DNA of 49,499 nucleotides from Bacteroidota bacterium (GCA_013286235.1 JABDGE010000023.1:1-49499); one strand, 5' to 3'; positions 16,488-27,238 are shown, counted from the first letter of the stretch. A program made the numbers and translations. The notes: generated by a model not told the origin, from the letters alone.

Positions 16488-17615
16488 TTACTCAATCGCC
16501 CCTTTAAACGGCGCCGCTGCCGGTTCCATCTTTTTTTTCCTCCCGCGCCTGCCCCATACTTGCCCCATGTGAACAACGGGTACCTCGTCGCCAAGCAATT
16601 TTCCCCAGGGTTTCAATTCCTCCACACGATCGAAAATAATTTTGAGGACGGCTACCATCGGCAGCATCAAAAACATACCGTAAATACCCCACATGGCGTT
16701 GCCCAGGAAGACAGCGATCAGTGATATCAATGCGTTGATCTGCACTTTAATGGAAACGAAACGGGGAAAAATTATATTACTGTCCACGAACTGGATCAGC
16801 AGGTACGATCCGATCACTTCCAGCGGGGCCGAGTATCCCCCCTGTGTAATCATAGCGATCAGCACGGGCAACAAAATGGCGACAAAGCCGCCGATGTAGG
16901 GGAGGACATTGATGATCCCGCCAATTACGCCCAACAGCAGTGCATATTTAACCCCGATTATAAATAATGCCAGCGAATTGAGACTGGAAACAATGATCAT
17001 TTCGATAAGCAGACCGACAATATAGCTTTGGATGGCGGATTTGGTTTGCGCAAGTATGGCGCCGACATTTTTGGAGTGCTCCTCGGAAAATACTTCGTAC
17101 ACAAAATTAATGATGAGGTTTTTGTAGAGCAACAGCATAAACACATAAATCGGGATGATGAGCAACAGGCTGACGGTGCCAAGCAGCGTGCCCAATACAC
17201 TGCCGATGGCCGCCTGGCTGCTGTCGACTGCGTTTTTGATAAATAAGAGCTGCTTTTGAATAGATATGCCAAACTGGCCCCTGATCCAATGCTCCAGGCT
17301 GTCGGTCATTTGCCCGAACCTGACCTTTAATACAGGAAACGACTGCCCAAACTGTGCTACCTGGCTGCTTAGGAGGTACACCACAAGTGTTGTAAAGGCT
17401 ACACCCAACAGCACGGTCAGCAGCACAGCTATCGGTCGCGGCAGCTTAAAGCGCAGCAGGCGATTGTATAATGGGTTGAGCAGGATGGAAAACAGTACGG
17501 CAAAAGCAAAGGGAACAAGAATGCCGCTGAGGGCGCTTAATATGCTGACAAGGTAAAATAGCCCGATAAGAATAACGGTTGCTTTGATATAGAAAGGGTA
17601 GGGTTTATCGGCCAT
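16488..17615 (-). CDS. AI-2E family transporter (PerM/TqsA-like)
   Basis: About 375 residues from the ATG at 17615 (an in-frame ATG 11 codons upstream is less likely). Around eight membrane segments are present. Family features include the N-terminal pair of hydrophobic helices with LFSILLNPLYNRLLRFKLPRPIAV, the central soluble region, and the conserved GVIGGIINVLPYIGGF block with LIQFVDSNIIFPRFVS near the end. AI-2E family proteins include an autoinducer-2 exporter and cation/proton antiporters, so the substrate is open. Confidence 0.88.
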   Translation of the reverse strand: MADKPYPFYIKATVILIGLFYLVSILSALSGILVPFAFAVLFSILLNPLYNRLLRFKLPRPIAVLLTVLLGVAFTTLVVYLLSSQVAQFGQSFPVLKVRFGQMTDSLEHWIRGQFGISIQKQLLFIKNAVDSSQAAIGSVLGTLLGTVSLLLIIPIYVFMLLLYKNLIINFVYEVFSEEHSKNVGAILAQTKSAIQSYIVGLLIEMIIVSSLNSLALFIIGVKYALLLGVIGGIINVLPYIGGFVAILLPVLIAMITQGGYSAPLEVIGSYLLIQFVDSNIIFPRFVSIKVQINALISLIAVFLGNAMWGIYGMFLMLPMVAVLKIIFDRVEELKPWGKLLGDEVPVVHMGQVWGRRGRKKKMEPAAAPFKGAIE

Positions 17616-17776
17616 ATGGGAATGGCCGGTAAAATGGCCATTATACAAATGAATGAAGGCGTTATTTGTTTTAGTTTGGCGCTTGAGGATGAAATTATGT
17701 TTCCAGGCATTTTACCTGGGATACGCCGACAAATGTTGATTTATATAGTTAGCTTTAAGGGCCAATTTTATTCCGT

Positions 17777-19813
17777 ATGCTTAAAAAGTTAGTGTTTTCG
17801 GTGCTGGTACTGTCCACTTTGTCTTCATTCAGGGCTGGGGACCGTTCGGCGAAGAAGAAAGCAGCACATTTTGTAAAGCCTTTATATGACGAACTGCCGC
17901 TGGGAGCGATACGCCCGGACGGGTGGCTGCGGGACCAGCTGGAAACGATGCTAAAAGGAAGTACCGGCCACCTGGACGAAGTTTACCGGAAATTGAAAAA
18001 TGACAATGGCTGGCTGGGTGGTAAAGGCGACGGATGGGAAGAAACGCCTTACTGGCTGGATGGAGCTGTACCCCTTGCTTACCTCCTCAACGATGTAACA
18101 CTCAAAGCAAAAGTTTTAACCTATATCAACTGGGCGTTGGGCCATCAGCGTCCATCGGGCTATTTTGGACCCATTACCAAAGCCGAGCGGGACAGCGGGG
18201 CGGTGACTGACCTTGCGCGCTGCCGCAAGGGAGAAGACTGGTGGCCAAAAATGGTGATGCTGAAAGTGCTGCAGCAATATTATACGGCTAAGAACGACCC
18301 GCGGGTTATCCGCTTTATGACTTCTTATTTTCATTACGAACTAAGGGCGCTCAAAATTTGCCCCATCAACCAATGGAGCGACTGGGCCGAATCACGCGGC
18401 AGCGAAAATATATTGGTAGCGCAATGGCTTTACCAAAAGACGGGCGACAAAACGCTTTTGCTTTTGGCAAATGAGTTAGCGGCGCAAAGTTACCACTGGA
18501 GCCAATGGTTTGCCGGCCGCGACTGGGCTATAAATGGCGCAGCCCACCAGGACGACGCGGACTGGATGCACCGCCATGGTGTAAACGTTGCCATGGCATT
18601 GAAGGTCCCGGCGCTGGACTACCAGCGGACGGGCGAGAGGGCGTACCTGCGGGCTTTAAAAACCGGGTATAGCGACATTATGACGCTGGACGGTTTACCC
18701 AACGGGGCATTTTCGGCGGATGAGGACCTGCATGGGAACCTGCCCACGCAAGGCACCGAACTATGCGCTATCGTCGAAACCATGTTTTCCCTGGAACAGG
18801 ACATAGCCATTACAGGCGATACCCGTTACATGGACGCTTTGGAGCGGATCACCTTTAATGCCCTGCCGGCGCAAACCACCGACGACTACAACAACAAGCA
18901 ATATTTCCAGGTGGTAAACCAGCCGGAGATCGCGCGGGGCGTTTTTGATTTTTCGCTGCCGTTTGGGCGGCAGATGAACAATGTGCTGGGTATGCGCAGC
19001 GGGTATACCTGCTGCCTGGCGAATATGCACCAGGGTTGGACCAAATTTGCCACGCATCTTTGGTACAAAATGCGGGATAACGGGCTGGCGTCATTGGTAT
19101 ATGGGCCAAATACACTGGAAACTGGGGTCGGCAGAACCAATACCGTTGTGACCATTAAAGAATCGACCGATTATCCCTTCAATGACGCGATCCACTTTGC
19201 AGTGTCGACAAAAAGCAGTGTGCAGTTTGGGTGGCAACTCCGCATCCCTTCGTGGTGCAAGGACGCTGCAATCACGATTAATGGCAAAGCATTCCGTTCA
19301 GGCAAAGGGGGTGAATTAGTGACCATTAACAGGCTTTGGACCAACGGCGACCAAATGATGCTAAAGCTTCCTATGCAGGTCACCACATCCGGTTGGGGCC
19401 GTAATTCCCGCGCGGTTGAGCGCGGGCCGTTGGTTTATGCGCTGAAGCTCGGTGAAAGATGGGAAAAAGGAAACGACGAACAGGAAGGGGATTATTACAG
19501 CGTCTACCCAACTGAAAACTGGAATTACGGCCTTTCGGAGACTTTTATGGCCGGGCCGTCAAAAAACCTGCAGGTAAGGGAAAAACCGGTCGGCGGCGGG
19601 TTTATATGGAACGAAGCCCATGCCCCGATTGAAATCACCGCCGAAGGCCGGCAAATCCCGAGTTGGAAATTGAGTGACGGTGTAGCGAACCAGCCTGTTA
19701 CCGACCGGGATGGGTTATATATGGGCGCGGTAAGTGACACGCTTGCGCATTTTACGTTGATACCTTATGGGTTTACGAAGGTACGGATAGCGGCGTTCCC
19801 GGTAGTGAAGTGA
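17777..19813 (+). CDS. GH127/GH146-type beta-L-arabinofuranosidase family protein
   Basis: A 678-residue exported glycoside hydrolase (signal peptide about residues 1-20). Glu328-x-Cys330 (GTELCAIVE) and Cys412-Cys413 (YTCCLANMHQ) correspond to the Glu and three Cys that hold zinc and supply the cysteine nucleophile in GH127 enzymes such as HypBA1. An all-helical barrel (about 35-430) is followed by beta-sandwich domains (about 440-678). It likely removes L-arabinofuranose or a related sugar from plant glycans. No SusC/D pair is near, so it is not in an obvious polysaccharide utilisation locus. Confidence 0.88.
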   Translation: MLKKLVFSVLVLSTLSSFRAGDRSAKKKAAHFVKPLYDELPLGAIRPDGWLRDQLETMLKGSTGHLDEVYRKLKNDNGWLGGKGDGWEETPYWLDGAVPLAYLLNDVTLKAKVLTYINWALGHQRPSGYFGPITKAERDSGAVTDLARCRKGEDWWPKMVMLKVLQQYYTAKNDPRVIRFMTSYFHYELRALKICPINQWSDWAESRGSENILVAQWLYQKTGDKTLLLLANELAAQSYHWSQWFAGRDWAINGAAHQDDADWMHRHGVNVAMALKVPALDYQRTGERAYLRALKTGYSDIMTLDGLPNGAFSADEDLHGNLPTQGTELCAIVETMFSLEQDIAITGDTRYMDALERITFNALPAQTTDDYNNKQYFQVVNQPEIARGVFDFSLPFGRQMNNVLGMRSGYTCCLANMHQGWTKFATHLWYKMRDNGLASLVYGPNTLETGVGRTNTVVTIKESTDYPFNDAIHFAVSTKSSVQFGWQLRIPSWCKDAAITINGKAFRSGKGGELVTINRLWTNGDQMMLKLPMQVTTSGWGRNSRAVERGPLVYALKLGERWEKGNDEQEGDYYSVYPTENWNYGLSETFMAGPSKNLQVREKPVGGGFIWNEAHAPIEITAEGRQIPSWKLSDGVANQPVTDRDGLYMGAVSDTLAHFTLIPYGFTKVRIAAFPVVK

Positions 19814-19886
19814 GGGCAGTTTGCAGTTTTATTTAGCAATTGGCCAAAAAACTGCCAACCGCCCGCTTCTAACTGCCAACTGTCCC

Positions 19887-21764
19887 CTACGGCATCACCC
19901 TTACCTTCAAAAAGCTCGGATTTTCTTTCGAAGTATAAACCTTGTTAACCGCTTTACGGAAATCACCGTCGTTTGCCTTCATGATGTCCTCAAACACCTG
20001 GGGATTGCGATCGATTAGCGGGAACCAGCTGCTCTGTACCTGCACCATAATGCGATGACCTTTTTTAAAGGTATGCAGCACATCCTGTAGTTCAAAATTC
20101 ACCGGGCTTACCTTTCCCGGTACAAAAGGCTCGGGCTTATCAAATCCCGTGCGGAATTTGCCGCGCATTGACTCGCTGCGCACCATCTGTTCATAATGCG
20201 ACATGTACACACCTTGCCCGGTAAATTTGCTGTTTTTGGCCGTGTCCGGGTAAACATCTATCACCTTAACCACCCAATCAGCGTCGGTGCCGGTGGTTGA
20301 TACTTTCAGGTTTGCCCAAATGTTACCTGCCAGCGTAATATCATGGTCCAGCACATCGGTTTGGTAGGTAAGCACATCAGGCCGGCTTTCCGCGAAGCGT
20401 TGGTCAGCAGTCATGTATTCCCGCTTCATATCCATATCCGTAGAAGCGATGAAAGGTACCGGCTTATTTGGATCCGACGTAAATTCGTCAGAAGATGCTT
20501 CGGCTTTTGGTGCCTCGAATGATAATTTTCCGCCGGGTAAAAAATACAGCTTTTTCTCTTCCGCATCTTTTGGCGGCCAGGTGTTATAGGTTTTCCATTG
20601 GTTCGTCCCCGTCTCGAAGGTCGACACCTTGGGAATATCGTCGCCCGTACCCTTTAAATAATGACTGAAAAACGCAAATTCTATCTTTTCGCGGTAGTAA
20701 GCCCCCGTCGCGGCGCCGAAATCTATGTCACCGAGGTGGTCGCCCGGCCCGCGTGCCCAGCCGCCATGTACCCATGGTCCCATCGTAAAATATATGGGGG
20801 TTGACGGATTATCTTTAATTAGGGTTTTGTAAGTATTGATTGCGCCATACAAATCCTCGGCATCATACCAGCCGCCGGTAACCAGCGTCGCCGTTTTTAT
20901 ATCGTGCAGGTGCGGCAAAACATTGCGGTCGCGCCAGTGCTGGTCGTAGTTGGGGTGGTCCAGCATCTCATTCCAAAGGCGGACGGTATCCGCATACCAT
21001 TGCTTATCGTTACTATGTTTGACCGAGCCTAATTTAAGGTAAAATTCATAGCCGTCTTCTGTTCCGTAATTAAACGAGCCACCCCGGGCCTGGGTAGGTT
21101 TGCCGTCCTGCCGGTTGGTAAAGAACGGGTAAAAGCCAAAGTTGGCCACCAGCATAAAAGCGCCGTTATGAAAGGCATCATCGCGGTAAAGGTCTGACAT
21201 GGGCGCCTGCGGTGATGCGGCAACCAATGCCGGGTGACGGCTCAGCAACGAAGTAGTGGTAAAAAAGCCCGGATAAGAGATCCCCCATACACCCACTTTT
21301 CCGGTATTGTTCGGCAGGTTTTTGATCAGCCAGTCGATGGTATCGTAGGTGTCGGTCCCCTCATCTACGTCTTTGCTGGTTTTGTGATCTTCCAGTTCCG
21401 GCGTCATCTCCCGGAAAATCCCTTCGCTCATCCAGCGGCCGCGCACATCCTGGTAAACAAAAATATAGCCATCTTGCAGAAATAATTGCGAAGGCCCCAG
21501 GCTTGGTTTGTACTTATCCAGGCCATATGGCGCCACGCTATAAGGTGTGCGGTCCATCATAATGGGGTATTTTTTGGAGGTATCCTTTGGCACATAAACC
21601 GAAGTAAAAAGCTTCGCCCCATCGCGCATCGGTACCTGGTATTCGTATTTGGTATAGTTTGCCTTCACATAAGCGGCATCTGAGCCATTTCCCTGTCCCG
21701 GCTGTGCGAAAGAAGTAAAAGCACAAAGGATAAAACCAAAAACTAAAAAGTTGAGTTTCTTCAT
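19887..21764 (-). CDS. CocE/NonD family hydrolase
   Basis: A 625-residue secreted serine hydrolase (signal peptide cut near SFAQ, residue 20). The alpha/beta-hydrolase domain carries the nucleophile Ser163 in WGISYPGF, and the helical cap and C-terminal jelly-roll match X-Pro dipeptidyl peptidase/cocaine esterase relatives. Conserved phrases such as PIMMDRTPYSVAPYG, VYQDVRGRWMSEG and GPWVHGGWARG are typical. Substrates are esters, amides (for example glutaryl-7-ACA) or Pro-containing peptides; it cannot be narrowed by eye. Confidence 0.88.
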   Translation of the reverse strand: MKKLNFLVFGFILCAFTSFAQPGQGNGSDAAYVKANYTKYEYQVPMRDGAKLFTSVYVPKDTSKKYPIMMDRTPYSVAPYGLDKYKPSLGPSQLFLQDGYIFVYQDVRGRWMSEGIFREMTPELEDHKTSKDVDEGTDTYDTIDWLIKNLPNNTGKVGVWGISYPGFFTTTSLLSRHPALVAASPQAPMSDLYRDDAFHNGAFMLVANFGFYPFFTNRQDGKPTQARGGSFNYGTEDGYEFYLKLGSVKHSNDKQWYADTVRLWNEMLDHPNYDQHWRDRNVLPHLHDIKTATLVTGGWYDAEDLYGAINTYKTLIKDNPSTPIYFTMGPWVHGGWARGPGDHLGDIDFGAATGAYYREKIEFAFFSHYLKGTGDDIPKVSTFETGTNQWKTYNTWPPKDAEEKKLYFLPGGKLSFEAPKAEASSDEFTSDPNKPVPFIASTDMDMKREYMTADQRFAESRPDVLTYQTDVLDHDITLAGNIWANLKVSTTGTDADWVVKVIDVYPDTAKNSKFTGQGVYMSHYEQMVRSESMRGKFRTGFDKPEPFVPGKVSPVNFELQDVLHTFKKGHRIMVQVQSSWFPLIDRNPQVFEDIMKANDGDFRKAVNKVYTSKENPSFLKVRVMP

Positions 21765-21902
21765 AAAAAAAATTAAAAAGTTTCTAAAAATAACAAATAA
21801 AACAAAAACGACAACCGGCCAGATTGTCGTCGTGAATTCGTTACAATTGATTTAGCTTGAGCCTGCACGCGGGCTGGCTTTAAATTGTGAAAAAAAAGCT
21901 GA

Positions 21903-23093
21903 TCAATCGTTAATGGCCTTCACCCCCGGCAGTTCTTTTCCTTCCATATATTCCAGCAGGGCGCCACCACCGGTTGATACATAGCTCACGTCGTCAGTAA
22001 GGTTAAATTTGGCAACCGCCGCCGCCGAGTCGCCGCCGCCAATCAGGCTGAATGCCCCATTTTCGGTTGCTTTCACCACAGCATCAGCGATCGCTTTGGT
22101 GCCTTTTTCGAACTTCTCCATTTCGAAAACGCCCATCGGTCCGTTCCATAAAATGGTTTTTGAACCCTCAACCACTTTGCTGAACTCGGCAATGGAATCA
22201 GGGCCGATATCAAGGCCCATCCATCCGTCTTCGATAGCATTATTTTGTGCGATGCCGGTGTTCGCATCATTGGAAAAATTGTCGGCAACAATGGAATCTG
22301 TGGGCAGCAGTAGGTTTACCCCTTTGCTTTTCGCCTTATCGATCAGTTCCAATGCCAGGCCAAGCTTATCTTCCTCAACCAGCGATTTGCCGATTTTGCC
22401 TCCCTGCGCCTTTGCAAAGGTGTAAGCCATCCCGCCGCCTATGATCAGGCTGTCAACCTTATCGAGCAAGCGCTCGATCAGTTCTATCTTATCGGATACC
22501 TTTGCGCCACCCATTATAGCAGTAAATGGCCGCACAGCGCCATTCAAAACCTTTTCGGCATTCGCCAGTTCAGCAGCCATCAGGTAGCCAAAATATTTCG
22601 CGTTAGGGAAAAATTGCGCGATGACGGCCGTTGATGCATGCGCCCGGTGCGCAGTGCCGAATGCGTCATTCACATAGATGTCGCCAAGTTTGGATAGTTT
22701 CTCGGCAAAACCAACATCCCCTTTTTCTTCTTCTTTATAAAAACGGAGATTCTCCAGCAAAAGCACTTCGCCGCTTTGTAGAGCCCCGGCCTTTTCAACC
22801 GCTTCCGGGCCGATACAGTCGTCGGCGAATTCCACTTGCTGGCCAAGCAGATCCGACAGGTGCGGTACCAAATGTTTTAAAGAAAACTTATCCTCCGGCC
22901 CGCCCTTCGGACGCCCCAGGTGCGACATCAGGATAACTGCCCCGCCGTCCTTTAAGATTTTATTAATAGTCGGCAACGCTGCCGTCATGCGATTATCATC
23001 GGTGATGTTATAGTCCTTATCGAGCGGGACGTTAAAATCAACCCTTACCAAAGCTTTCTTCCCGGCAAAGCTGATCTGATCAATTGTTTTCAT
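21903..23093 (-). CDS. pgk: Phosphoglycerate kinase
   Basis: A 396-residue glycolytic kinase that transfers phosphate between 1,3-bisphosphoglycerate and ADP. The N-terminal [13 protein letters not shown], the substrate site SHLGRPKG, the basic and hinge regions ([21 protein letters not shown]), and the nucleotide site ([17 protein letters not shown]) are all present. The frame is open 30 codons upstream, but the ATG at 23093 gives the canonical start. gap lies about 1.4 kb further on the same strand, separated by a GNAT gene and a divergent lipoprotein gene. Confidence 0.96.
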   Translation of the reverse strand: MKTIDQISFAGKKALVRVDFNVPLDKDYNITDDNRMTAALPTINKILKDGGAVILMSHLGRPKGGPEDKFSLKHLVPHLSDLLGQQVEFADDCIGPEAVEKAGALQSGEVLLLENLRFYKEEEKGDVGFAEKLSKLGDIYVNDAFGTAHRAHASTAVIAQFFPNAKYFGYLMAAELANAEKVLNGAVRPFTAIMGGAKVSDKIELIERLLDKVDSLIIGGGMAYTFAKAQGGKIGKSLVEEDKLGLALELIDKAKSKGVNLLLPTDSIVADNFSNDANTGIAQNNAIEDGWMGLDIGPDSIAEFSKVVEGSKTILWNGPMGVFEMEKFEKGTKAIADAVVKATENGAFSLIGGGDSAAAVAKFNLTDDVSYVSTGGGALLEYMEGKELPGVKAIND

Positions 23094-23190
23094 AGTGATT
23101 ATTCCTGTTGGATTTGCGGATGCCAAATTCAGCAAATATTTCTGAATTCCGAACCTCAAAATTAAAATGCCGCCCGGCGACAAGCATTTA

Positions 23191-23625
23191 TCAGCTTATT
23201 TTCAGATAGAGCGTAAAATGCGGGCCAATCCACGGCAGTTCAAACTCCGTGGAGATAACTTCGAACCCGACATTTAAGTAAAAAGGCAAAGCTTTTTTAC
23301 GGGCGTTGCACCACAAATAATTTACGCCCTGGCCTTTGAGGTAAACAATCCCGAAAGTAAGCAACCGGTTCCCAAATCCACGGGCCCGGTATTTTTCAAT
23401 GGTGGCCATCCCTCGCAGTTGGTACCCCGTACCGGGATAGGTTCCAAAACTTTGCGGATGAAAGGAGGCAATGCAGGCCAATTCATTATCCTCATAAAAT
23501 CCAAGGTGGAAAGCGCCAGGCAATTTATCGGTGTCGAAACGGGACTCTTCGGGACTTAACCGCCCTTCCCTTAAAACGTGACTTCTGATGGGTAGCGTTT
23601 CTTCAACTTCAATAAACCTGGTCAT
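23191..23625 (-). CDS. GNAT-family N-acetyltransferase
   Basis: A 144-residue GCN5-related acetyltransferase. Strand 4 and the acetyl-CoA loop are seen as [20 protein letters not shown], which fits the Q/R-x-x-G-x-G/A pattern, and [21 protein letters not shown] is the usual motif B region. Substrate unknown. It sits directly upstream of pgk on the same strand (97 bp), so a shared transcript is possible but not required. Confidence 0.85.
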   Translation of the reverse strand: MTRFIEVEETLPIRSHVLREGRLSPEESRFDTDKLPGAFHLGFYEDNELACIASFHPQSFGTYPGTGYQLRGMATIEKYRARGFGNRLLTFGIVYLKGQGVNYLWCNARKKALPFYLNVGFEVISTEFELPWIGPHFTLYLKIS

Positions 23626-23825
23626 CTTTACACTTAGTAGTTATTATTTTACATCTTGAGCAGCAAATTCCCCAGACACAACCGGTATTTAATTATTAAT
23701 CAACCCAAAAATTACTCATTCTTTACCATTTTAACTTATCCGACAGCTAAACCAAACCTGTTTTCATAATTATCGTAAAAACAGCACAAAGTTTGCACAA
23801 TAATTAAAATCTACATTGCCCGATT

Positions 23826-24482
23826 ATGAAACTATATATCATCATAGCCCTGGTGTTCCTTTTAGCTGCATGCAGCAAAAACAGTGATGTCTCGCCGCAA
23901 AACAGCAAGAAAACAACTACGGCCGATTCAACAAAAATAATTACAGGAGGTACTTCAACAACCCCGCCCGACACCACACCCAAATTAACGCATGACGATT
24001 CGATCCATATGGCCGGATTTATCATAAAGCCACAGGCTGTAAAATTAAGCGTTGCGGGCACAAAACTCACAATGGTTTTTAACGAAAATGTAAACCTGGT
24101 GCTAACCAGCGAAGGGTATCAAAAAACATCGGCTGTACACCTGCTCGAAGATTTCAGCCACACGATGCTGGCGGGTTTTGATTACACCACCGTTGCCGAA
24201 GCCGGCAATACCACATTTGACTGGGTGGACGACAATTTAAACAATGTGATTGAAAAAACAATAACCGATACCGTCATCAATAACCAAAAAATGGTTAAGA
24301 TCAATGTACACCGCCCCTTCACTTTTTCAAAAAACTATTCGTCGGCGCAGGATGCTGTGAGCGAGCAGGCGTTATTTGCAGCCAAAACAACCGATACCAT
24401 CCGTTTTAGTTCCTACTGTTATTACGAACAAAAAAACTACCGGCCCACTTCGTCTTCTGCCAGCTTGGTTTATTCGAAGTAA
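23826..24482 (+). CDS. Hypothetical lipoprotein
   Basis: A 218-residue protein with a lipoprotein signal peptide: a hydrophobic core and the lipobox LAAC (Cys at about residue 16). A Ser/Thr/Pro-rich, low-complexity linker spans residues 17-55. The mature domain has alternating hydrophobic strands (KLSVAGTKLTMVFNENVNLVL and similar) and no recognised catalytic motif. Likely anchored in the outer membrane; function unknown. It is divergent from the GNAT/pgk genes and convergent with gap. Confidence 0.65.
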   Translation: MKLYIIIALVFLLAACSKNSDVSPQNSKKTTTADSTKIITGGTSTTPPDTTPKLTHDDSIHMAGFIIKPQAVKLSVAGTKLTMVFNENVNLVLTSEGYQKTSAVHLLEDFSHTMLAGFDYTTVAEAGNTTFDWVDDNLNNVIEKTITDTVINNQKMVKINVHRPFTFSKNYSSAQDAVSEQALFAAKTTDTIRFSSYCYYEQKNYRPTSSSASLVYSK

Positions 24483-24539
24483 TTCTGCGTCGAAGACACA
24501 GGAAAAACATCCGGTAAAAAAGTCATCCCCGGATTCCGG

Positions 24540-25532
24540 CTATAACAAAGCGATCTTTTCAACCAGGTCAGCCAGCCGGCTCGAATACCCCATCTCATTA
24601 TCGTACCAGCCAACCACTTTTACCAGCCCCCCAACAACCGAAGTTAGCTGCGCATCAAAAATGCAGCTATGCGTATTGCCTAAAATATCTGTGGAAACTA
24701 TGGGGTCTTCAGTATATTCCAGGATGTGTTTCATTTCGCCATCGGCCGCCAGCTTAAAGGCCAAATTGATCTCGTTTACCGTGGCAGGCTTTTTTAAGCT
24801 GCAGGTGAAATCGGTCAGCGAGCCGTTCAAAACAGGGACCCGGATGCCCGCCCCGCCAAGCAGGCCGCTTAAATGCGGGAAAATATTGGTTATCGCCTTT
24901 GCCGCCCCCGTTGTGGTAGGTATAATAGAGCCGGAGGCCGCACGCGCACGCCGCAGGTCCTTATGCGGGGCATCGTGCAGGTTTTGATCGCCCGTCATTG
25001 AATGTACCGTGGTGATGTAGCCGTCGGCTATTCCCCAGTTATCATCGAGTATCTTCACCATCGGCGCAACGTTGTTGGTAGTGCAGGAGGCGTTTGACAG
25101 GATGGGCGAGCGAAGGTTGATAGCCCCATCATTTACCCCCAAAACAATTGTCGGAATATTTTTATCGGGAGATGGCGCGCTGATTATTACTTGCCTTGCA
25201 CCTGCCAAAAGATGCATTTGCGCCCCTTTTTGAGAAATAAATTTCCCGGTGGCTTCGAGTACAAGGTCTATGGAATATTCCTTCCAGGGCAACGCCGAAG
25301 GGTCTTTTTCTGAAAATACTTTTATCGCCTGGCCGTTGATGACCAGGTGGTCGTCGTCATAGGTTACGTCGCCTTTAAACCCGCGATGAACCGAATCATA
25401 TTTAAAAAGGTGCGCGAGTGTTTTGGTATCCGTCAAGTCGTTGATGGCAACCACCGTTATACCATTCCGGCCCAAAATATTTCTTAAAAAAATGCGGCCT
25501 ATCCGCCCAAACCCGTTTATTGCAACTCTCAT
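24540..25532 (-). CDS. gap: Type I glyceraldehyde-3-phosphate dehydrogenase
   Basis: A 330-residue NAD-linked glycolytic enzyme. The Rossmann start INGFGRIGR, the Asp-containing NDLTD loop that favours NAD over NADP, the catalytic SNASCTTNN with Cys150, and the late GWYDNEMGYSSRL are all canonical. It converts glyceraldehyde-3-phosphate to 1,3-bisphosphoglycerate, the substrate handled by Pgk encoded 1.4 kb away on the same strand. Many Bacteroidota have more than one gap gene; which role this copy has cannot be told. Confidence 0.95.
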   Translation of the reverse strand: MRVAINGFGRIGRIFLRNILGRNGITVVAINDLTDTKTLAHLFKYDSVHRGFKGDVTYDDDHLVINGQAIKVFSEKDPSALPWKEYSIDLVLEATGKFISQKGAQMHLLAGARQVIISAPSPDKNIPTIVLGVNDGAINLRSPILSNASCTTNNVAPMVKILDDNWGIADGYITTVHSMTGDQNLHDAPHKDLRRARAASGSIIPTTTGAAKAITNIFPHLSGLLGGAGIRVPVLNGSLTDFTCSLKKPATVNEINLAFKLAADGEMKHILEYTEDPIVSTDILGNTHSCIFDAQLTSVVGGLVKVVGWYDNEMGYSSRLADLVEKIALL

Positions 25533-26134
25533 CGGATGGTTTTATAATCCGGCAAAGCTAAATAAGAATCGGGAATATTCAATTTGAATTGGACACGCCA
25601 CAAGGCGTTGTCCAGCAGCTTAAAAAAGAATTAGTGAATGACTACACCATGTGTGTTCGGAAGAAATACATCATCGTAAAAACTCCACGAAGAGAGGGTT
25701 GCTCCATCCATAAACCATTCGTGTGTGCTCGCCACAATGTGTATTCGTTTGCAAAATGACGCCCCCGCTTCCCGATAGCTATCGGGACCGCGGAGGCTGT
25801 TACTTTTGGCTTGATCCAAAAGTAACCAAAAGATCATCCCGATAGCTATCGGGACCGAAGAAATGCTTCTTTTCGCTGCAGGCCTTTGCCCGCAAACCGG
25901 AAAAAACCTTGGGCTGCAACTTCTTTCGCCGGCTTAACCCTGTCGCTTCGTTACCCTGTATGCGAAAAGTTGCTATGCCCTGCCCACTTCATCCCCAACA
26001 TAATTGGAGACCGGTTTTCCCCGGTTTTTTTCCGAAGCTCTTCTGCGGACGGGGACAGCTAATATTTTTCAAGAAAAAGTACCGATGGGGATTCCGTATA
26101 CAACGATATTCGATCTTCCGAACAGCTGTGATGA
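25533..26134. repeat. Gene-free stretch with three palindromic repeats
   Basis: About 600 bp without a convincing gene. It holds two more copies of the palindrome TCCCGATAGCTATCGGGA (25770-25787 and 25837-25854). Between them is a perfect 11-bp inverted repeat, GTTACTTTTGG at 25799 and CCAAAAGTAAC ending at 25826. The three hairpins lie within 85 bp. The short frames in this region look like chance reading of repeat DNA. Confidence 0.75.
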
Positions 26135-27238
26135 CTACACAAACAAGTTGCGCAAAGCAAGGGTTGAACGCTCTTTCGACCGGATCAAAAACGTAATTGT
26201 CCAGTTAAACAGCAGGGAAACACCTAATATCAAAAGGATAAGGGCAGAATTGCCATAGCTTTTGAATAATATCACGGTCAGGATGGAAATAACATTAATG
26301 CTGGTTAATATAGCTGTGGTTTGCAGGTGGTTAAAGCCAAGCTTCAACATGCGGTGATGCATATGGTTACGGTCGGCATTGAATGGAGAAACCCCGTTGA
26401 TGATGCGAATGATGAAAACCCGGGCAGTATCAAACAACGGACCGATCAAAATGGCAAATGTCATAGCGGGCACCGAGTACATCCATGATGTGGAATGGGC
26501 AGCTGTCTTACTTACTTCCATAAATTTGATAGCCATTATAGCCGAAATTAAACCTATCAGTAAAGAACCGGTATCGCCCATAAAAATCTTTGCCGGCGTT
26601 AAATTATACTTTAAAAAGCCGATTATAGCACCCGCCATAGCCAAAGAAATTGCGGCTAACTCATATTGATTGATAGAAATAAATAAAATTGCAAATGTGC
26701 CATTTACAATCACCCCGGTGGTTCCGGCTAAGCCATCTATGCCATCGATCAGGTTAAAGGCATTCACGATCATCAGGATCAGCAGGATAGATACTCCTGC
26801 GCTTAAAAAATAAGGAAGGTCGTGTATGCCAAAAACTCCGTACATGCTGGTGAGCCGGATATTGCCTACCACTACAAGGATGAAACAAACAACCAGCTGG
26901 ATGGTAAATTTTGTGCTTGAGTTAACGCCCGAAAGATCGTCTTTCAGCCCCATTGCAAACAAAATGATGCAGGCAGCGAGCATGTAGTTGATCGGTAATG
27001 ACCTGTCAGTCATGCAGAAGAGCAACGAAGTGATGGTAAAGCCGACAAAGATTGCAACGCCGCCTAATCTCGGGATGCCATGGTCATGCGTTTTTCTGAA
27101 ATGCCCCAGGTCATCGTACAAGTGGCGAAATCGGGCTACGTGTAAAATAGACGGAATAGCGAAAAACGTAATAAGAAACGAAATAATGATAATAAATAAA
27201 TAATACACGATCGTGTAATTTCGTAGAAATTCAATCAT
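26135..27238 (-). CDS. WecA/TagO-like undecaprenyl-phosphate sugar-1-phosphate transferase
   Basis: A 367-residue polytopic membrane protein of the MraY/WecA family (glycosyltransferase family 4). Diagnostic motifs are GLKDDLSGV, NLIDGIDGLAG, FMGDTGSLLIG and the late NHMHHRML histidine cluster. It would start glycan assembly by moving HexNAc-1-phosphate from a UDP-sugar to undecaprenyl phosphate on the cytoplasmic face. GT2, WcaF-like and polytopic genes next to it suggest surface polysaccharide synthesis. Confidence 0.92.
   Translation of the reverse strand: MIEFLRNYTIVYYLFIIIISFLITFFAIPSILHVARFRHLYDDLGHFRKTHDHGIPRLGGVAIFVGFTITSLLFCMTDRSLPINYMLAACIILFAMGLKDDLSGVNSSTKFTIQLVVCFILVVVGNIRLTSMYGVFGIHDLPYFLSAGVSILLILMIVNAFNLIDGIDGLAGTTGVIVNGTFAILFISINQYELAAISLAMAGAIIGFLKYNLTPAKIFMGDTGSLLIGLISAIMAIKFMEVSKTAAHSTSWMYSVPAMTFAILIGPLFDTARVFIIRIINGVSPFNADRNHMHHRMLKLGFNHLQTTAILTSINVISILTVILFKSYGNSALILLILGVSLLFNWTITFLIRSKERSTLALRNLFV

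Noticed and set aside
25631..25837. 68-codon frame on the minus strand upstream of gap
   Set aside because: It runs through palindromic repeats and ends inside one; no start signal or domain is visible.
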